Below, piece after piece: positions 10,347 to 19,641 of a stretch of 64,000 bases of DNA. The notes beneath the pieces were generated by a model. The model saw nothing but the letters and a program-made list of their open reading frames with translations. It searched no databases and was not told the origin of the DNA. Source of the stretch: Pseudomonas migulae NBRC 103157 (GTDB lineage: Bacteria > Pseudomonadota > Gammaproteobacteria > Pseudomonadales > Pseudomonadaceae); the NCBI RefSeq assembly GCF_002091715.1, contig NZ_BDAG01000006.1, positions 62,001 to 126,000 on the forward strand. The letters run 5' to 3'. The first letter of the stretch is position 1, and each line of letters opens with the position of its first letter. The position numbers and the translations under genes are program-made.

Positions 10347-13300
10347 TCAGGCCTCCACCATCGCCATCGCCTCCTCGACATCCACGGCCACCAGACGCGA
10401 GCATCCCGGTTCGTGCATCGTCACCCCCATCAATTGTTCGGCCATTTCCATGGCGATCTTGTTGTGGGTGATATAGATGAACTGCACCGTCTGCGACATC
10501 TCTTTGACCAACCGTGCGTAGCGTCCAACGTTAGCGTCATCCAGTGGTGCATCAACTTCATCGAGCATGCAGAACGGCGCCGGATTCAACTTGAAGATCG
10601 CAAAAACCAGGGCCAATGCGGTCAGGGCTTTTTCGCCGCCGGAGAGCAAATGGATGGTGCTGTTCTTCTTTCCGGGCGGCTGCGCCATGATCGTCACCCC
10701 TGTATCGAGTAGATCTTCGCCCGTCAGTTCCAAATACGCGCGGCCTCCACCGAAAACTTTTGGGAAAAGCGCCTGTAAACCGCCATTGATCTGATCAAAG
10801 GTATCTTTGAAACGATTGCGGGTTTCCTTGTCGATCTTGCGAATCACGTTCTCGAGGGTGTCCAGTGCTTCCACCAGATCGTCGTTTTGCGCATCCAGAT
10901 AACGTTTACGCTCTGATTGTTGCTGATATTCGTCGATGGCCGCGAGGTTGATCGCACCGAGACGCTGAATGCGTGCGGCAATGCGCTCGAGTTCTTCTTC
11001 GGCGTCCTTCTCGCTGGCTTCGGTGGTCAGCGTGGCGAGCACCCCGTGCAGGTCGTAGCCGTCTTCCAGCAACTGATCTTCCAGGGTCTTGCGGCGCACG
11101 GTCAGGGCTTGCCATTCCATGCGTTGCGTTTCCATCTGGCCACGAATCAACTGCGATTGCTGTTCGGCCTGGTGGCGGCGCTTCTCGGCGTCTCGCAGTT
11201 CACGGTCGGCGTCTTCGAGGGCGATCTGCGCGGTCTTGAGTTCTTCATCGACGGTCATGCGCTTGTCGAGCAACTCTTCGAGCTTCAGGCGCAGCTCTTC
11301 CAGCGGCGCCTCGCCCTCCTCCAGATTGAGGCTCAGTTGTTCGCGTTTTTCTGTCAGGCGCTCGGACTGCATTTCCAGCCGCTCCAGCGCCTGACGCGTC
11401 GAGTCGTGTTGCGCCCTGAGCGACCCCAGACGCACCGCCAGTTGATGCGCGTGATCCTTATGCTGACGAGCCTCCTGACGCACGCGATCAAGCCGCTCGC
11501 GCAGGCTGTCGCGCTGGGCCAGCAGCAGCTCACGCTGCTCGGTGTCCAGTGCCATGGCATCGAGGGCCTCCTGCAATTGCAGGCGCGCTTCACCGATGTT
11601 TTCGTGCTCCAGAGCGCGCTGTTCGGCCAGCTCGGTGAGTTCTTCATCAAGCCGGGTACGGCGCAAGGTCAGTTGTTCGACCTTGGCTTTTCCAGCGGAC
11701 AATTGGGCTTTCAATTCGCCTTGCTGACGCGCTTCGTCCTGCAGCAAACGACGCAAATGTTCGCGACCGTTTTCCTGCTGACGCTGCTGCGCCCTGAGAT
11801 TTTGCAGTTGGGTTTCCAGGGTTTCGACCGTGGCCTCGCGCTCTTCACGTTCGCTGCTCAGTTGCTGGATTTCCTGTCCGCGAGCCAGCACACCGCTTTC
11901 CGCTTCGCTGGCGCGGCGCACCCGCAAAAAGTGCCGACCGACCCAATAACCGTCACGACTGATCAGGCTCTGGCCGGCACTCAACTGACTGCGCAGGGCC
12001 AAGGCCTGTTCGAGGCTTTCCACCGGTTTGACCTGACCCAGCCATGGCGACAGATCGACCTGCGCCTCGACCTTGTCGAGCAAGCTGCCGGGAACGCGCA
12101 CGCCATCGCTGGCGGGGCTGAGCAAACGCAAATCGCCCTGGGCAAAACCGGCCAGATCGAAATCGCCGAAATCATCCACCAGCACCGCTTGCAGATCGGC
12201 ACCCAGCACGGTTTCCACCGCCAGCTCCCAACCGGCTTCTACGTTCAGGCCTTCGGCCAGTCGCGGGCGGTCCGCCAGGTGCTGCTCACGCAACCATTCA
12301 GCGGTGCCGGTGCCCGGATCGAGCGCGGCTTGCTGCAAGGCTTCAAGCGAAGCGAGACGCCCGTTGAGGCGCTGCAAATCACCCTGTGCCTGTTGTTGGG
12401 CCGACAGCGCTTGCTGCAACTCCTGACGCAGCTGCTCAAGGCGTTCGACCTGCGCTTCTTCACTGGCCTGCAAATCTTCCAGTGTCGCTTCGCTGGCGGC
12501 GAGTTGCTCGCTGAGTTCCATGATCGCTGCGTCTTCCGGGTCCGCCGAGAGCAACGCGCGCTCTTCGCCGAGACGCTTCTGACGATCCGCCAGGCGTTCC
12601 AGGCTGGTTTCCAGCTGCTGGATCCGCGACTGCTGGACTTCCGATTGGCGACGCGGCTCGGCGGCGGTCAGGTTGAACGTGTCCCACTGCTCCTGCCAGC
12701 CGTGCATGGTGGTTTCGGATTCTTCCAGCGCGGCGGCGGCTTCTTCGGCGGCGGCGCTGGTGACTTCCTGCTCCGGCGTGAGCATGTCCAGCTCTTCGCC
12801 GAGGGTCAGCAGCAATGTGCGGTCGTGGCCCAAATGCGATTCGGTTTCCAGACGCGCGCGCTCGGCTTCTTTCAGATCGTCCTGCAACTGACGCAAACGT
12901 TGCTGACCGTGCTGGATACTCTGCTCGACCCGGGCAATGTCGCCACCGACCGAATAGAAACGGCCCTGCACCAGATTGAAGCGTTCGGACAGGTCATGGT
13001 GCCCGTCACGCAAGCGTTCGATGCTCGCATCGGCGTTGCGTTGCTCGGCCACCAGCGCTTCGAAGGTGACTTCCTGGGTGCCGATGATCGCTTCGCGCTG
13101 CCCCACCTGTTCGTTCAGCGCCTGCCAGCGCAATGCTGACAGTTGCGCCTTGAGCTGACGCTCCTCGCCCTTGTATTCCTGATACTTCTTGGCGGCCTCG
13201 GCCTGGCGGTGCAGGCGTTCGAGCTGACGCGTAAGCTCTTCGCGCAGGTCCGTCAGGCGCTCCAGGTTTTCGTGGGTGCGACGAATGCGGTTTTCAGTCT

Positions 13301-13835
13301 CGCGCCGGCGCTCCTTGTACTTGGAGATGCCCGCCGCTTCTTCAATGAAGTTGCGCAAGTCTTCGGGCTTGGATTCGATCAGCTTGGAGATCATTCCCTG
13401 CTCGATGATCGAGTAACTGCGCGGGCCCAGGCCGGTACCGAGGAAGATGTCGGTGATATCGCGGCGGCGGCATTTGGTGCCGTTGAGGTAATAGGTGGTC
13501 TGGCTGTCGCGGGTCACTTTGCGGCGAATGGAGATTTCCGCGTAAGCCGCGTATTCGCCGAGCAGCGTGCCGTCGGAGTTGTCGAACACCAGCTCGATAC
13601 TCGCCTGGCTCACCGGTTTGCGGCTGGTCGAACCGTTGAAGATGACGTCGGTCATCGACTCGCCACGCAGGTTCTTGGCCGAGCTCTCGCCCATCACCCA
13701 GCGTACGGCGTCGATGATGTTCGACTTGCCGCAACCATTGGGCCCGACCACCGCCGCCATGTTACTGGGGAAGTTCACCGTGGTCGGATCGACGAAGGAT
13801 TTGAACCCCGCCAGTTTGATGCACTTGAGCCGCAC
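10347..13835 (-). CDS. smc: chromosome segregation protein SMC
   Basis: 1162 residues from a GTG start at 13835 (RLKCIKLAGFKSFVDPTTVNFP). The first in-frame ATG (13886) would run back into the upstream regulator gene, so GTG is chosen. Walker A GPNGCGKSN near residue 35, long coiled coils interrupted by a hinge (around 510-670), C-motif LLSGGEKALTALAL and Walker B FCMLDEVDAPLDDANV near the C terminus. ATPase that organises chromosomes. The start is two bases from the stop of the upstream GntR gene, so the two may be co-transcribed. The long open frame on the other strand is a coding shadow. Confidence 0.97.
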   Translation of the reverse strand: MRLKCIKLAGFKSFVDPTTVNFPSNMAAVVGPNGCGKSNIIDAVRWVMGESSAKNLRGESMTDVIFNGSTSRKPVSQASIELVFDNSDGTLLGEYAAYAEISIRRKVTRDSQTTYYLNGTKCRRRDITDIFLGTGLGPRSYSIIEQGMISKLIESKPEDLRNFIEEAAGISKYKERRRETENRIRRTHENLERLTDLREELTRQLERLHRQAEAAKKYQEYKGEERQLKAQLSALRWQALNEQVGQREAIIGTQEVTFEALVAEQRNADASIERLRDGHHDLSERFNLVQGRFYSVGGDIARVEQSIQHGQQRLRQLQDDLKEAERARLETESHLGHDRTLLLTLGEELDMLTPEQEVTSAAAEEAAAALEESETTMHGWQEQWDTFNLTAAEPRRQSEVQQSRIQQLETSLERLADRQKRLGEERALLSADPEDAAIMELSEQLAASEATLEDLQASEEAQVERLEQLRQELQQALSAQQQAQGDLQRLNGRLASLEALQQAALDPGTGTAEWLREQHLADRPRLAEGLNVEAGWELAVETVLGADLQAVLVDDFGDFDLAGFAQGDLRLLSPASDGVRVPGSLLDKVEAQVDLSPWLGQVKPVESLEQALALRSQLSAGQSLISRDGYWVGRHFLRVRRASEAESGVLARGQEIQQLSSEREEREATVETLETQLQNLRAQQRQQENGREHLRRLLQDEARQQGELKAQLSAGKAKVEQLTLRRTRLDEELTELAEQRALEHENIGEARLQLQEALDAMALDTEQRELLLAQRDSLRERLDRVRQEARQHKDHAHQLAVRLGSLRAQHDSTRQALERLEMQSERLTEKREQLSLNLEEGEAPLEELRLKLEELLDKRMTVDEELKTAQIALEDADRELRDAEKRRHQAEQQSQLIRGQMETQRMEWQALTVRRKTLEDQLLEDGYDLHGVLATLTTEASEKDAEEELERIAARIQRLGAINLAAIDEYQQQSERKRYLDAQNDDLVEALDTLENVIRKIDKETRNRFKDTFDQINGGLQALFPKVFGGGRAYLELTGEDLLDTGVTIMAQPPGKKNSTIHLLSGGEKALTALALVFAIFKLNPAPFCMLDEVDAPLDDANVGRYARLVKEMSQTVQFIYITHNKIAMEMAEQLMGVTMHEPGCSRLVAVDVEEAMAMVEA

Positions 13836-13837
13836 GC

Positions 13838-14497
13838 TTAAGCGTCCGTCAGGGCAGAGATCACCAGATCGCAACTGCGCTGGCAATACGCGGTCAGCAC
13901 GGTGCGAATCAGCGCATAGTCACGGGCGATCACGGCCGCGAGCAAGCGTTCGAACAGTTCCAGATACTCGCTCATCGAGGCCTTGCGCTGCTCCAGGGCG
14001 AGGAAATACGCACGGCTCATGGCCGGTTGCAGATTCTCGACGGTTTCCTGCAAGTACGGGTTGTTGGCAAACCCGTACGTGGCGCGCATCACATTGAAAC
14101 TGTCGTCGACGAAGGCATGGATGTCCTGGCGCTCGTAGCTCGCGGTCAGGCGCTGCTGAATCTGCAAGAACGGCGCCAGGTCGGCCTGGACTTTCCAGCC
14201 AGTCGCCACGGCATTGGCGAGCAGGATGTACATCTCGCCCATCAGCGTGCACAGGCTCTGCACCTTGTGCGCGGTGAGTTCGGTCACATGCGCGCCGCGT
14301 CGCGGCAGGATCGCGATCAGGTGGCGACGCTCGAGGATCAGCAAGGCTTCGCGGACCGAGCCGCGGCTGACATTGAGGGCCAGCGTGACCTTCTGTTCCT
14401 GGATGCGCTCCCCGGGCTTCATTTCGCCACGAATGATGCGTTCGGCGAGGTGGTGAGCGATTTGCTCGGCGAGGCTGTCCGGCGCCTTGAACGTCAT
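13838..14497 (-). CDS. GntR/FCD-family transcriptional regulator next to xdh operon
   Basis: 219 residues from ATG 14497, with GAAGGGA just upstream; longer in-frame starts would extend into the intergenic region. N-terminal winged helix (LAEQIAHHLAERIIRG... VSRGSVREALLILERRHLI), then an all-helical FCD effector domain with the acidic/His positions typical of metal- or acid-binding members. It is divergent from xdhA, and two copies of an inverted repeat lie between them, so it probably controls purine catabolism; the ligand is unknown. Downstream smc is nearly contiguous. Confidence 0.9.
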   Translation of the reverse strand: MTFKAPDSLAEQIAHHLAERIIRGEMKPGERIQEQKVTLALNVSRGSVREALLILERRHLIAILPRRGAHVTELTAHKVQSLCTLMGEMYILLANAVATGWKVQADLAPFLQIQQRLTASYERQDIHAFVDDSFNVMRATYGFANNPYLQETVENLQPAMSRAYFLALEQRKASMSEYLELFERLLAAVIARDYALIRTVLTAYCQRSCDLVISALTDA

Positions 14498-14668
14498 GGT
14501 TGTCCCTTCAAACTCTTCGATCTGCACAAGCGGCGCAGTGTAGCGCACATGAAGGGTCATGGCGGAGTGCCCACTCGGCGGTTTTTGGCACGAATCCAGC
14601 AAAAAGCAGGCTATCCCGCGAGGGTCAATAATGAAGGAACAGGTTGTTGATCGACAAAATGCCATTTC

Positions 14669-14719
14669 CTGACCTTTAAGTCAGAAAATCATTGACCCAA
14701 AAGTCAGACCTGATAAATT
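14669..14719 (+). promoter_or_regulatory. candidate xdhA promoter with tandem inverted-repeat operators
   Basis: CTGAC-N6-GTCAG (14669-14684) is a perfect inverted repeat and TTGAC-N6-GTCAG (14692-14707) a one-mismatch copy, centres 23 bases apart, about two helical turns. The second overlaps a possible -35 (TTGACC, 14692-14697) followed after 16 bases by TAAATT (14714-14719). A repressor bound here would block the promoter; the divergent GntR protein is the natural candidate. Confidence 0.6.
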
Positions 14720-14764
14720 CGGTCCAAGTCGGTTAACAACAATAATGAGTCTGCGAGGCCTTCC

Positions 14765-16219
14765 GTGATCCAGTTTTTACTAAACCAGGAACTCCGTAGC
14801 GAGCACGCCCTGGACCCGAACCTGACCGTGCTCAATTATCTGCGCGACCATGTGGGCAAACCCGGCACCAAAGAAGGCTGCGCCAGCGGTGACTGCGGCG
14901 CGTGCACCGTGGTGGTCGGCGAGCTGCAAACGGATGACGATGGCCGCGAACACATTCGCTATCGCAGCCTCAACTCGTGCCTGACGTTCGTTTCGTCGCT
15001 GCACGGCAAACAACTGATCAGCGTCGAAGACCTCAAGCACCAAGGCGAACTGCACAGCGTGCAGAAAGCCATGGTCGAGTGCCACGGCTCGCAGTGCGGT
15101 TTCTGCACCCCCGGATTCGTGATGTCGCTGTTCGCGCTGCAAAAAAACAGCGATCAGCCGGACTCGCATAAAGCGCACGAAGCGCTGGCCGGCAACCTCT
15201 GCCGCTGCACCGGCTATCGACCGATTCTGGAAGCTGCCGAACAGTCCTGCTGTGGCAAACAGCCGGACCAGTTCGATGCTCGCGAAGCCGATACCATCGC
15301 CCGCCTGAAAGCCATCGCCCCCACCGACATCGGTGAACTCAACAGTGGCGACAAGCGCTGTCTGGTGCCGCTGACCGTGGCCGATCTGGCCGACCTCTAC
15401 GACGCTTATCCACAAGCCCGGCTGCTGGCCGGCGGTACGGACCTGGCGCTGGAAGTCACCCAGTTCCACCGCACCCTGCCCGTGATGATCTACGTCGGTA
15501 ACGTCGCCGAAATGAAGCGCATCGACCGCTTTGATGATCGCCTGGAAATCGGCGCCGCCACCGCCCTCTCCGATTGCTACGAAGCCTTGAAAGCCGAGTA
15601 CCCGGACTTCGGCGAACTGCTGCAACGTTTCGCGTCCCTGCAGATTCGCAACCAGGGCACCCTCGGCGGCAACATCGGCAACGCCTCGCCGATTGGTGAC
15701 TCGCCACCGCTGCTGATTGCCTTGGGCGCACAGATCGTTCTGTGCAAGGGCGACACCCGTCGCACCATGGCGCTGGAAGACTACTTCATCGACTACCGCG
15801 TCACCGCGCGCCAGGAAAGCGAGTTCATCGAAAAGATCATCGTGCCCCGTGCCAGTGCCGAACAGCTGTTCCGTGCCTACAAGGTTTCCAAGCGCCTGGA
15901 CGATGACATTTCCGCCGTTTGCGCCGCCTTCAATCTGCGCCTTGAAAACGGTGTGATTGCCGATGCCCGCGTGGCGTTTGGTGGCATGGCTGCCATCCCG
16001 AAACGCGCCGCCCACTGCGAAGCCGTGTTACTCGGTTCACCCTTCAACCACGCCACCGTCGAACGCGCCTGCGCCGCATTGGCCGAAGATTTCACGCCGC
16101 TCTCGGACTTCCGGGCCAGCAAGGAATACCGCCTGCTCAGCGCGCAAAACCTGCTGCGCAAATACTTCATCGAACTGCAAACGCCGCACATCGAGACTCG
16201 GGTGACCGCTTATGTCTAA
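14765..16219 (+). CDS. xdhA: xanthine dehydrogenase small subunit (Fe-S and FAD)
   Basis: 484 residues from GTG 14765, with GAGG upstream; the nearby ATG at 14745 is out of frame. Two [2Fe-2S] modules: CASGDCGACTVVV in the ferredoxin-like N terminus, and CGFCTPGF plus CRCTGYRPI in the helical domain. An FAD domain follows (LLAGGTDLALEVTQF, IRNQGTLGGNIGNASPIGD). Passes electrons from the molybdenum subunit to NAD+ during hypoxanthine/xanthine oxidation to urate. Overlaps xdhB by eight bases, so the subunits are translationally coupled. Confidence 0.97.
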   Translation: MIQFLLNQELRSEHALDPNLTVLNYLRDHVGKPGTKEGCASGDCGACTVVVGELQTDDDGREHIRYRSLNSCLTFVSSLHGKQLISVEDLKHQGELHSVQKAMVECHGSQCGFCTPGFVMSLFALQKNSDQPDSHKAHEALAGNLCRCTGYRPILEAAEQSCCGKQPDQFDAREADTIARLKAIAPTDIGELNSGDKRCLVPLTVADLADLYDAYPQARLLAGGTDLALEVTQFHRTLPVMIYVGNVAEMKRIDRFDDRLEIGAATALSDCYEALKAEYPDFGELLQRFASLQIRNQGTLGGNIGNASPIGDSPPLLIALGAQIVLCKGDTRRTMALEDYFIDYRVTARQESEFIEKIIVPRASAEQLFRAYKVSKRLDDDISAVCAAFNLRLENGVIADARVAFGGMAAIPKRAAHCEAVLLGSPFNHATVERACAALAEDFTPLSDFRASKEYRLLSAQNLLRKYFIELQTPHIETRVTAYV

Positions 16220-18611
16220 CCATCACGCCGTAGAGAAGACCCAGGCCGAACTGGCTGAACTGTTCGCCAAGGACCTGACCACCGGTGTCGGCCGCAGCGT
16301 CAAGCACGACAGCGCCGCCAAGCATGTGTCCGGTGAAGCGCAGTACATCGACGACCGTCTGGAATTTCCGAACCAGCTGCACGTTTACGCCCGGCTGTCG
16401 GACCGTGCCCACGCGAAAATCATCAGCATCGACACCAAGCCCTGCTACGCCTTCGAAGGCGTGCGCATCGCCATCACCCATGAAGACGTGCCCGGTCTGA
16501 AAGACATCGGGCCGTTGCTGCCGGGTGATCCATTGTTGGCGATTGATGATGTGCAATTCGTCGGTCAACCGGTGCTTGCCGTTGCAGCGAAAGATCTGGA
16601 AACCGCGCGCAAAGCCGCGATGGCCGCGATCATTGAATACGAAGATCTCGAGCCGGTGCTGGACGTGGTCGAAGCCTTGCGCAAACGCCACTTTGTACTC
16701 GACAGCCACACGCATCAGCGTGGTGATTCGGCCGGAGCCTTGGCCACCGCTGAGCATCGCATCCAGGGCACGCTGCACATCGGCGGCCAGGAACACTTCT
16801 ACCTCGAAACCCAGATCTCTTCGGTGATGCCAACTGAAGATGGCGGGATGATCGTCTACTGCTCGACCCAGAACCCCACCGAAGTGCAGAAACTGGTGGC
16901 CGAGGTTCTGGACGTTTCGATGAACAAAATCGTGGTCGACATGCGCCGCATGGGCGGTGGTTTCGGCGGCAAGGAAACTCAGGCGGCGAGCCCGGCATGT
17001 TTGTGCGCCGTCATCGCGCACCTCACCGGCCAGCCGACCAAAATGCGCTTGCCGCGCGTTGAAGACATGCTGATGACCGGCAAGCGTCACCCGTTCTACG
17101 TCGAGTATGACGTCGGTTTCGACAGCACCGGCCGACTGCACGGCATCGCCCTGGAACTGGCCGGCAACTGCGGTTGCTCGCCGGACTTGTCGGCCTCGAT
17201 TGTCGACCGTGCAATGTTCCACGCCGACAACTCCTATTACTTGGGCGATGCGACGATCAACGGACACCGCTGCAAGACCAACACCGCGTCGAACACCGCT
17301 TACCGCGGTTTCGGCGGCCCGCAAGGGATGGTCGCCATCGAAGAAGTGATGGACGCGATTGCCCGCCATCTGGGCCTCGATCCGCTGGCCGTGCGCAAGG
17401 CCAATTACTACGGCAAGACCGAGCGCAACGTCACCCATTACTACCAGACCGTCGAGCACAACATGCTCGAGGAAATGACCGCCGAACTGGAAGAAAGCAG
17501 CCAGTACGCCGAGCGCCGCGAAGCGATTCGTCGCTACAACGCCAACAGCCCGATCCTGAAAAAAGGCCTGGCGCTGACGCCGGTTAAATTCGGTATTTCC
17601 TTCACTGCCAGTTTCCTCAACCAGGCCGGTGCGCTGGTCCACGTCTACACCGACGGCAGCATCCACTTGAACCATGGCGGCACGGAGATGGGCCAGGGTC
17701 TGAACACCAAAGTCGCGCAGGTCGTGGCCGAAGTGTTCCAGGTGGAAATGGACCGCGTGCAAATCACCGCGACCAACACCGACAAAGTGCCGAACACCTC
17801 GCCGACCGCCGCGTCCAGCGGCGCCGACCTGAACGGTAAAGCTGCACAGAACGCCGCGGAAATCATCAAGAAACGCCTCGTGGAATTTGCCGCGCGGCAG
17901 TACAAGGTCAGCGAAGAAGACGTGGAGTTCCACAACGGTCACGTGCGGGTTCGCGATCACATCCTGACCTTCGAAGCGTTGATCCAGCAGGCCTATTTCG
18001 CTCAGGTGTCGCTGTCGAGCACCGGGTTCTACAAGACCCCGAAAATCTTCTACGACCGCAGTCAGGCGCGAGGTCGGCCGTTCTACTACTACGCGTTCGG
18101 TGCGGCGTGCTGCGAAGTGATCATCGACACCCTGACCGGCGAGTACAAAATGCTGCGCACCGACATCCTCCATGACGTTGGCGCCTCGCTGAACCCGGCC
18201 ATCGACATCGGTCAGGTCGAGGGCGGTTTCATCCAGGGCATGGGGTGGCTGACGATGGAAGAGCTGGTCTGGAATGCCAAGGGCAAACTGATGACCAACG
18301 GCCCGGCGAGCTACAAGATCCCGGCCGTGGCGGACATGCCGCTGGACCTGCGGGTGAAGCTGGTGGAGAACCGCAAGAACCCGGAAGACACGGTGTTCCA
18401 CTCCAAGGCGGTGGGCGAGCCGCCGTTCATGCTCGGCATCGCGGCGTGGTGCGCGATCAAGGACGCTGTGGCGAGTCTGGGCGATTACAAACATCAACCG
18501 AAAATCGATGCGCCGGCGACGCCGGAGCGGGTGTTGTGGGGCTGTGAGCAGATGCGGCAGTTGAAGGCGGCGAAGACTGTTGCGATCGAAACCGAGTTGG
18601 CTTCGCTGTAA
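16212..18611 (+). CDS. xdhB: xanthine dehydrogenase large subunit (molybdopterin)
   Basis: 799 residues from the ATG inside the end of xdhA. Molybdenum-cofactor domains are recognisable: GEAQYIDD near the N terminus, GGGFGGKETQ, AYRGFGGPQGM, GTEMGQGLNTKVAQ, and KAVGEPPFMLGIA with the catalytic Glu close to the C terminus. Catalytic subunit for hydroxylation of hypoxanthine and xanthine; cytoplasmic. The 862-codon open frame on the opposite strand is a shadow. Three REP units separate it from xdhC. Confidence 0.97.
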   Translation: MSNHHAVEKTQAELAELFAKDLTTGVGRSVKHDSAAKHVSGEAQYIDDRLEFPNQLHVYARLSDRAHAKIISIDTKPCYAFEGVRIAITHEDVPGLKDIGPLLPGDPLLAIDDVQFVGQPVLAVAAKDLETARKAAMAAIIEYEDLEPVLDVVEALRKRHFVLDSHTHQRGDSAGALATAEHRIQGTLHIGGQEHFYLETQISSVMPTEDGGMIVYCSTQNPTEVQKLVAEVLDVSMNKIVVDMRRMGGGFGGKETQAASPACLCAVIAHLTGQPTKMRLPRVEDMLMTGKRHPFYVEYDVGFDSTGRLHGIALELAGNCGCSPDLSASIVDRAMFHADNSYYLGDATINGHRCKTNTASNTAYRGFGGPQGMVAIEEVMDAIARHLGLDPLAVRKANYYGKTERNVTHYYQTVEHNMLEEMTAELEESSQYAERREAIRRYNANSPILKKGLALTPVKFGISFTASFLNQAGALVHVYTDGSIHLNHGGTEMGQGLNTKVAQVVAEVFQVEMDRVQITATNTDKVPNTSPTAASSGADLNGKAAQNAAEIIKKRLVEFAARQYKVSEEDVEFHNGHVRVRDHILTFEALIQQAYFAQVSLSSTGFYKTPKIFYDRSQARGRPFYYYAFGAACCEVIIDTLTGEYKMLRTDILHDVGASLNPAIDIGQVEGGFIQGMGWLTMEELVWNAKGKLMTNGPASYKIPAVADMPLDLRVKLVENRKNPEDTVFHSKAVGEPPFMLGIAAWCAIKDAVASLGDYKHQPKIDAPATPERVLWGCEQMRQLKAAKTVAIETELASL

Positions 18612-18624
18612 GGACCGCGGCGCC

Positions 18625-18738
18625 TGGATCGCCAGCAAGCCGGCTCCTACAAGGATTGTGCTGAACCTGTAGGAGCCGGCGTGCTGACTCCTACAAGTAT
18701 TGTGCTGAACCTGTAGGAGCCGGCTTGCTGGCGATGAG
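18625..18738. repeat. cluster of three REP sequences
   Basis: ATCGCCAGCAAGCCGGCTCCTAC, then two copies of the inverse (one degenerate: GTAGGAGCCGGCGTGCTGACTCC). TACAAG-TATTGTGCTGAACCTG between them is repeated in tandem, so a REP plus spacer has been duplicated once. Located inside the xdhB-xdhC gap. Confidence 0.88.
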
Positions 18739-18772
18739 GCCCGAACAGACAACAAAGATGTCGAGGTGAAAC

Positions 18773-19618
18773 ATGTACAACTGGATCGACGCCCTCGCCG
18801 ACCTGCAAAACCGGGGTGAACCCTGCGTGTTGGTGACCATCATCGAAGAGCTCGGCTCGACGCCGCGCAACGCCGGTTCGAAAATGGTCATCAGCGCCAG
18901 CCAGACCTTCGACACCATCGGTGGCGGGCATCTGGAATACAAGGCCATGCAGATCGGCCGCGAAATGCTCGCCAGTGGCAAGCAGGACACGCACCTGGAG
19001 CGCTTCAGCCTCGGCGCCAGCCTGGGCCAGTGCTGCGGCGGCGTGACCGTGTTGCTGTTCGAGCCGATGGGCCAGGTCCAGGCACAGATCGCCGTGTTCG
19101 GTGCCGGCCATGTCGGTCGCGCACTGGTGCCGCTGCTCGCCAGCCTGCCCTGCCGGGTGCGCTGGATCGATTCGCGGGAAGATGAATTCCCTGAACAGCT
19201 CCCCCATGGCGTACACAAAATTGTCAGTGACGACCCGGTGGATGAAATCGACGACCTGCCCATCGGCAGCTACTGCATCGTCATGACTCACAACCACCAA
19301 CTCGACCTTGAACTCACCGCTGCGATCCTCAAGCGCAACGACTTCGCCTACTTCGGCCTGATCGGTTCGAAAACCAAACGGGTGAAGTTCGAACATCGCC
19401 TGCGCGACCGTGGTTTCGACAGCGCCGTGCTGCAACGCATGCGCTGCCCGATGGGTCTCGGCGAAGTCAAAGGCAAATTGCCTGTGGAAATCGCCATCTC
19501 CATCGCCGGCGAAATCATCGCCACCTATAACGCGAATTTCGGCCAGCACACCGCCAGCACCGGATCATCGATTGCCAAACTGCTGCCTGCTTCACGCCGC
19601 AGCCACGCTTCGAATTAA
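18773..19618 (+). CDS. xdhC: XdhC, molybdenum cofactor insertion/maturation protein
   Basis: 281 residues. XdhC/CoxI-type N terminus (VLVTIIEELGSTPRNAGSKMV, GGGHLEYKAM, LGQCCGG) and a C-terminal Rossmann fold (IAVFGAGHVGRALVPLL, GLIGSKTKRVKF). In this family the protein binds and sulfurates the Mo cofactor and hands it to the large subunit. Follows xdhAB and precedes guaD with a 23-base gap, supporting an operon. Confidence 0.95.
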   Translation: MYNWIDALADLQNRGEPCVLVTIIEELGSTPRNAGSKMVISASQTFDTIGGGHLEYKAMQIGREMLASGKQDTHLERFSLGASLGQCCGGVTVLLFEPMGQVQAQIAVFGAGHVGRALVPLLASLPCRVRWIDSREDEFPEQLPHGVHKIVSDDPVDEIDDLPIGSYCIVMTHNHQLDLELTAAILKRNDFAYFGLIGSKTKRVKFEHRLRDRGFDSAVLQRMRCPMGLGEVKGKLPVEIAISIAGEIIATYNANFGQHTASTGSSIAKLLPASRRSHASN

Positions 19619-19641
19619 AGAGCCACTAACTGAGAACGACA

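Noticed and set aside
10917..13139. 740-codon open frame opposite smc
   Set aside because: Coding shadow in GC-rich DNA: repetitive Leu/Gln/Phe composition, no ribosome site, and smc on the other strand is unmistakable.
16167..18755. 862-codon open frame opposite xdhB
   Set aside because: Arg/His/Val-rich antisense artefact; it reads through REP sequences and the xdhAB genes.
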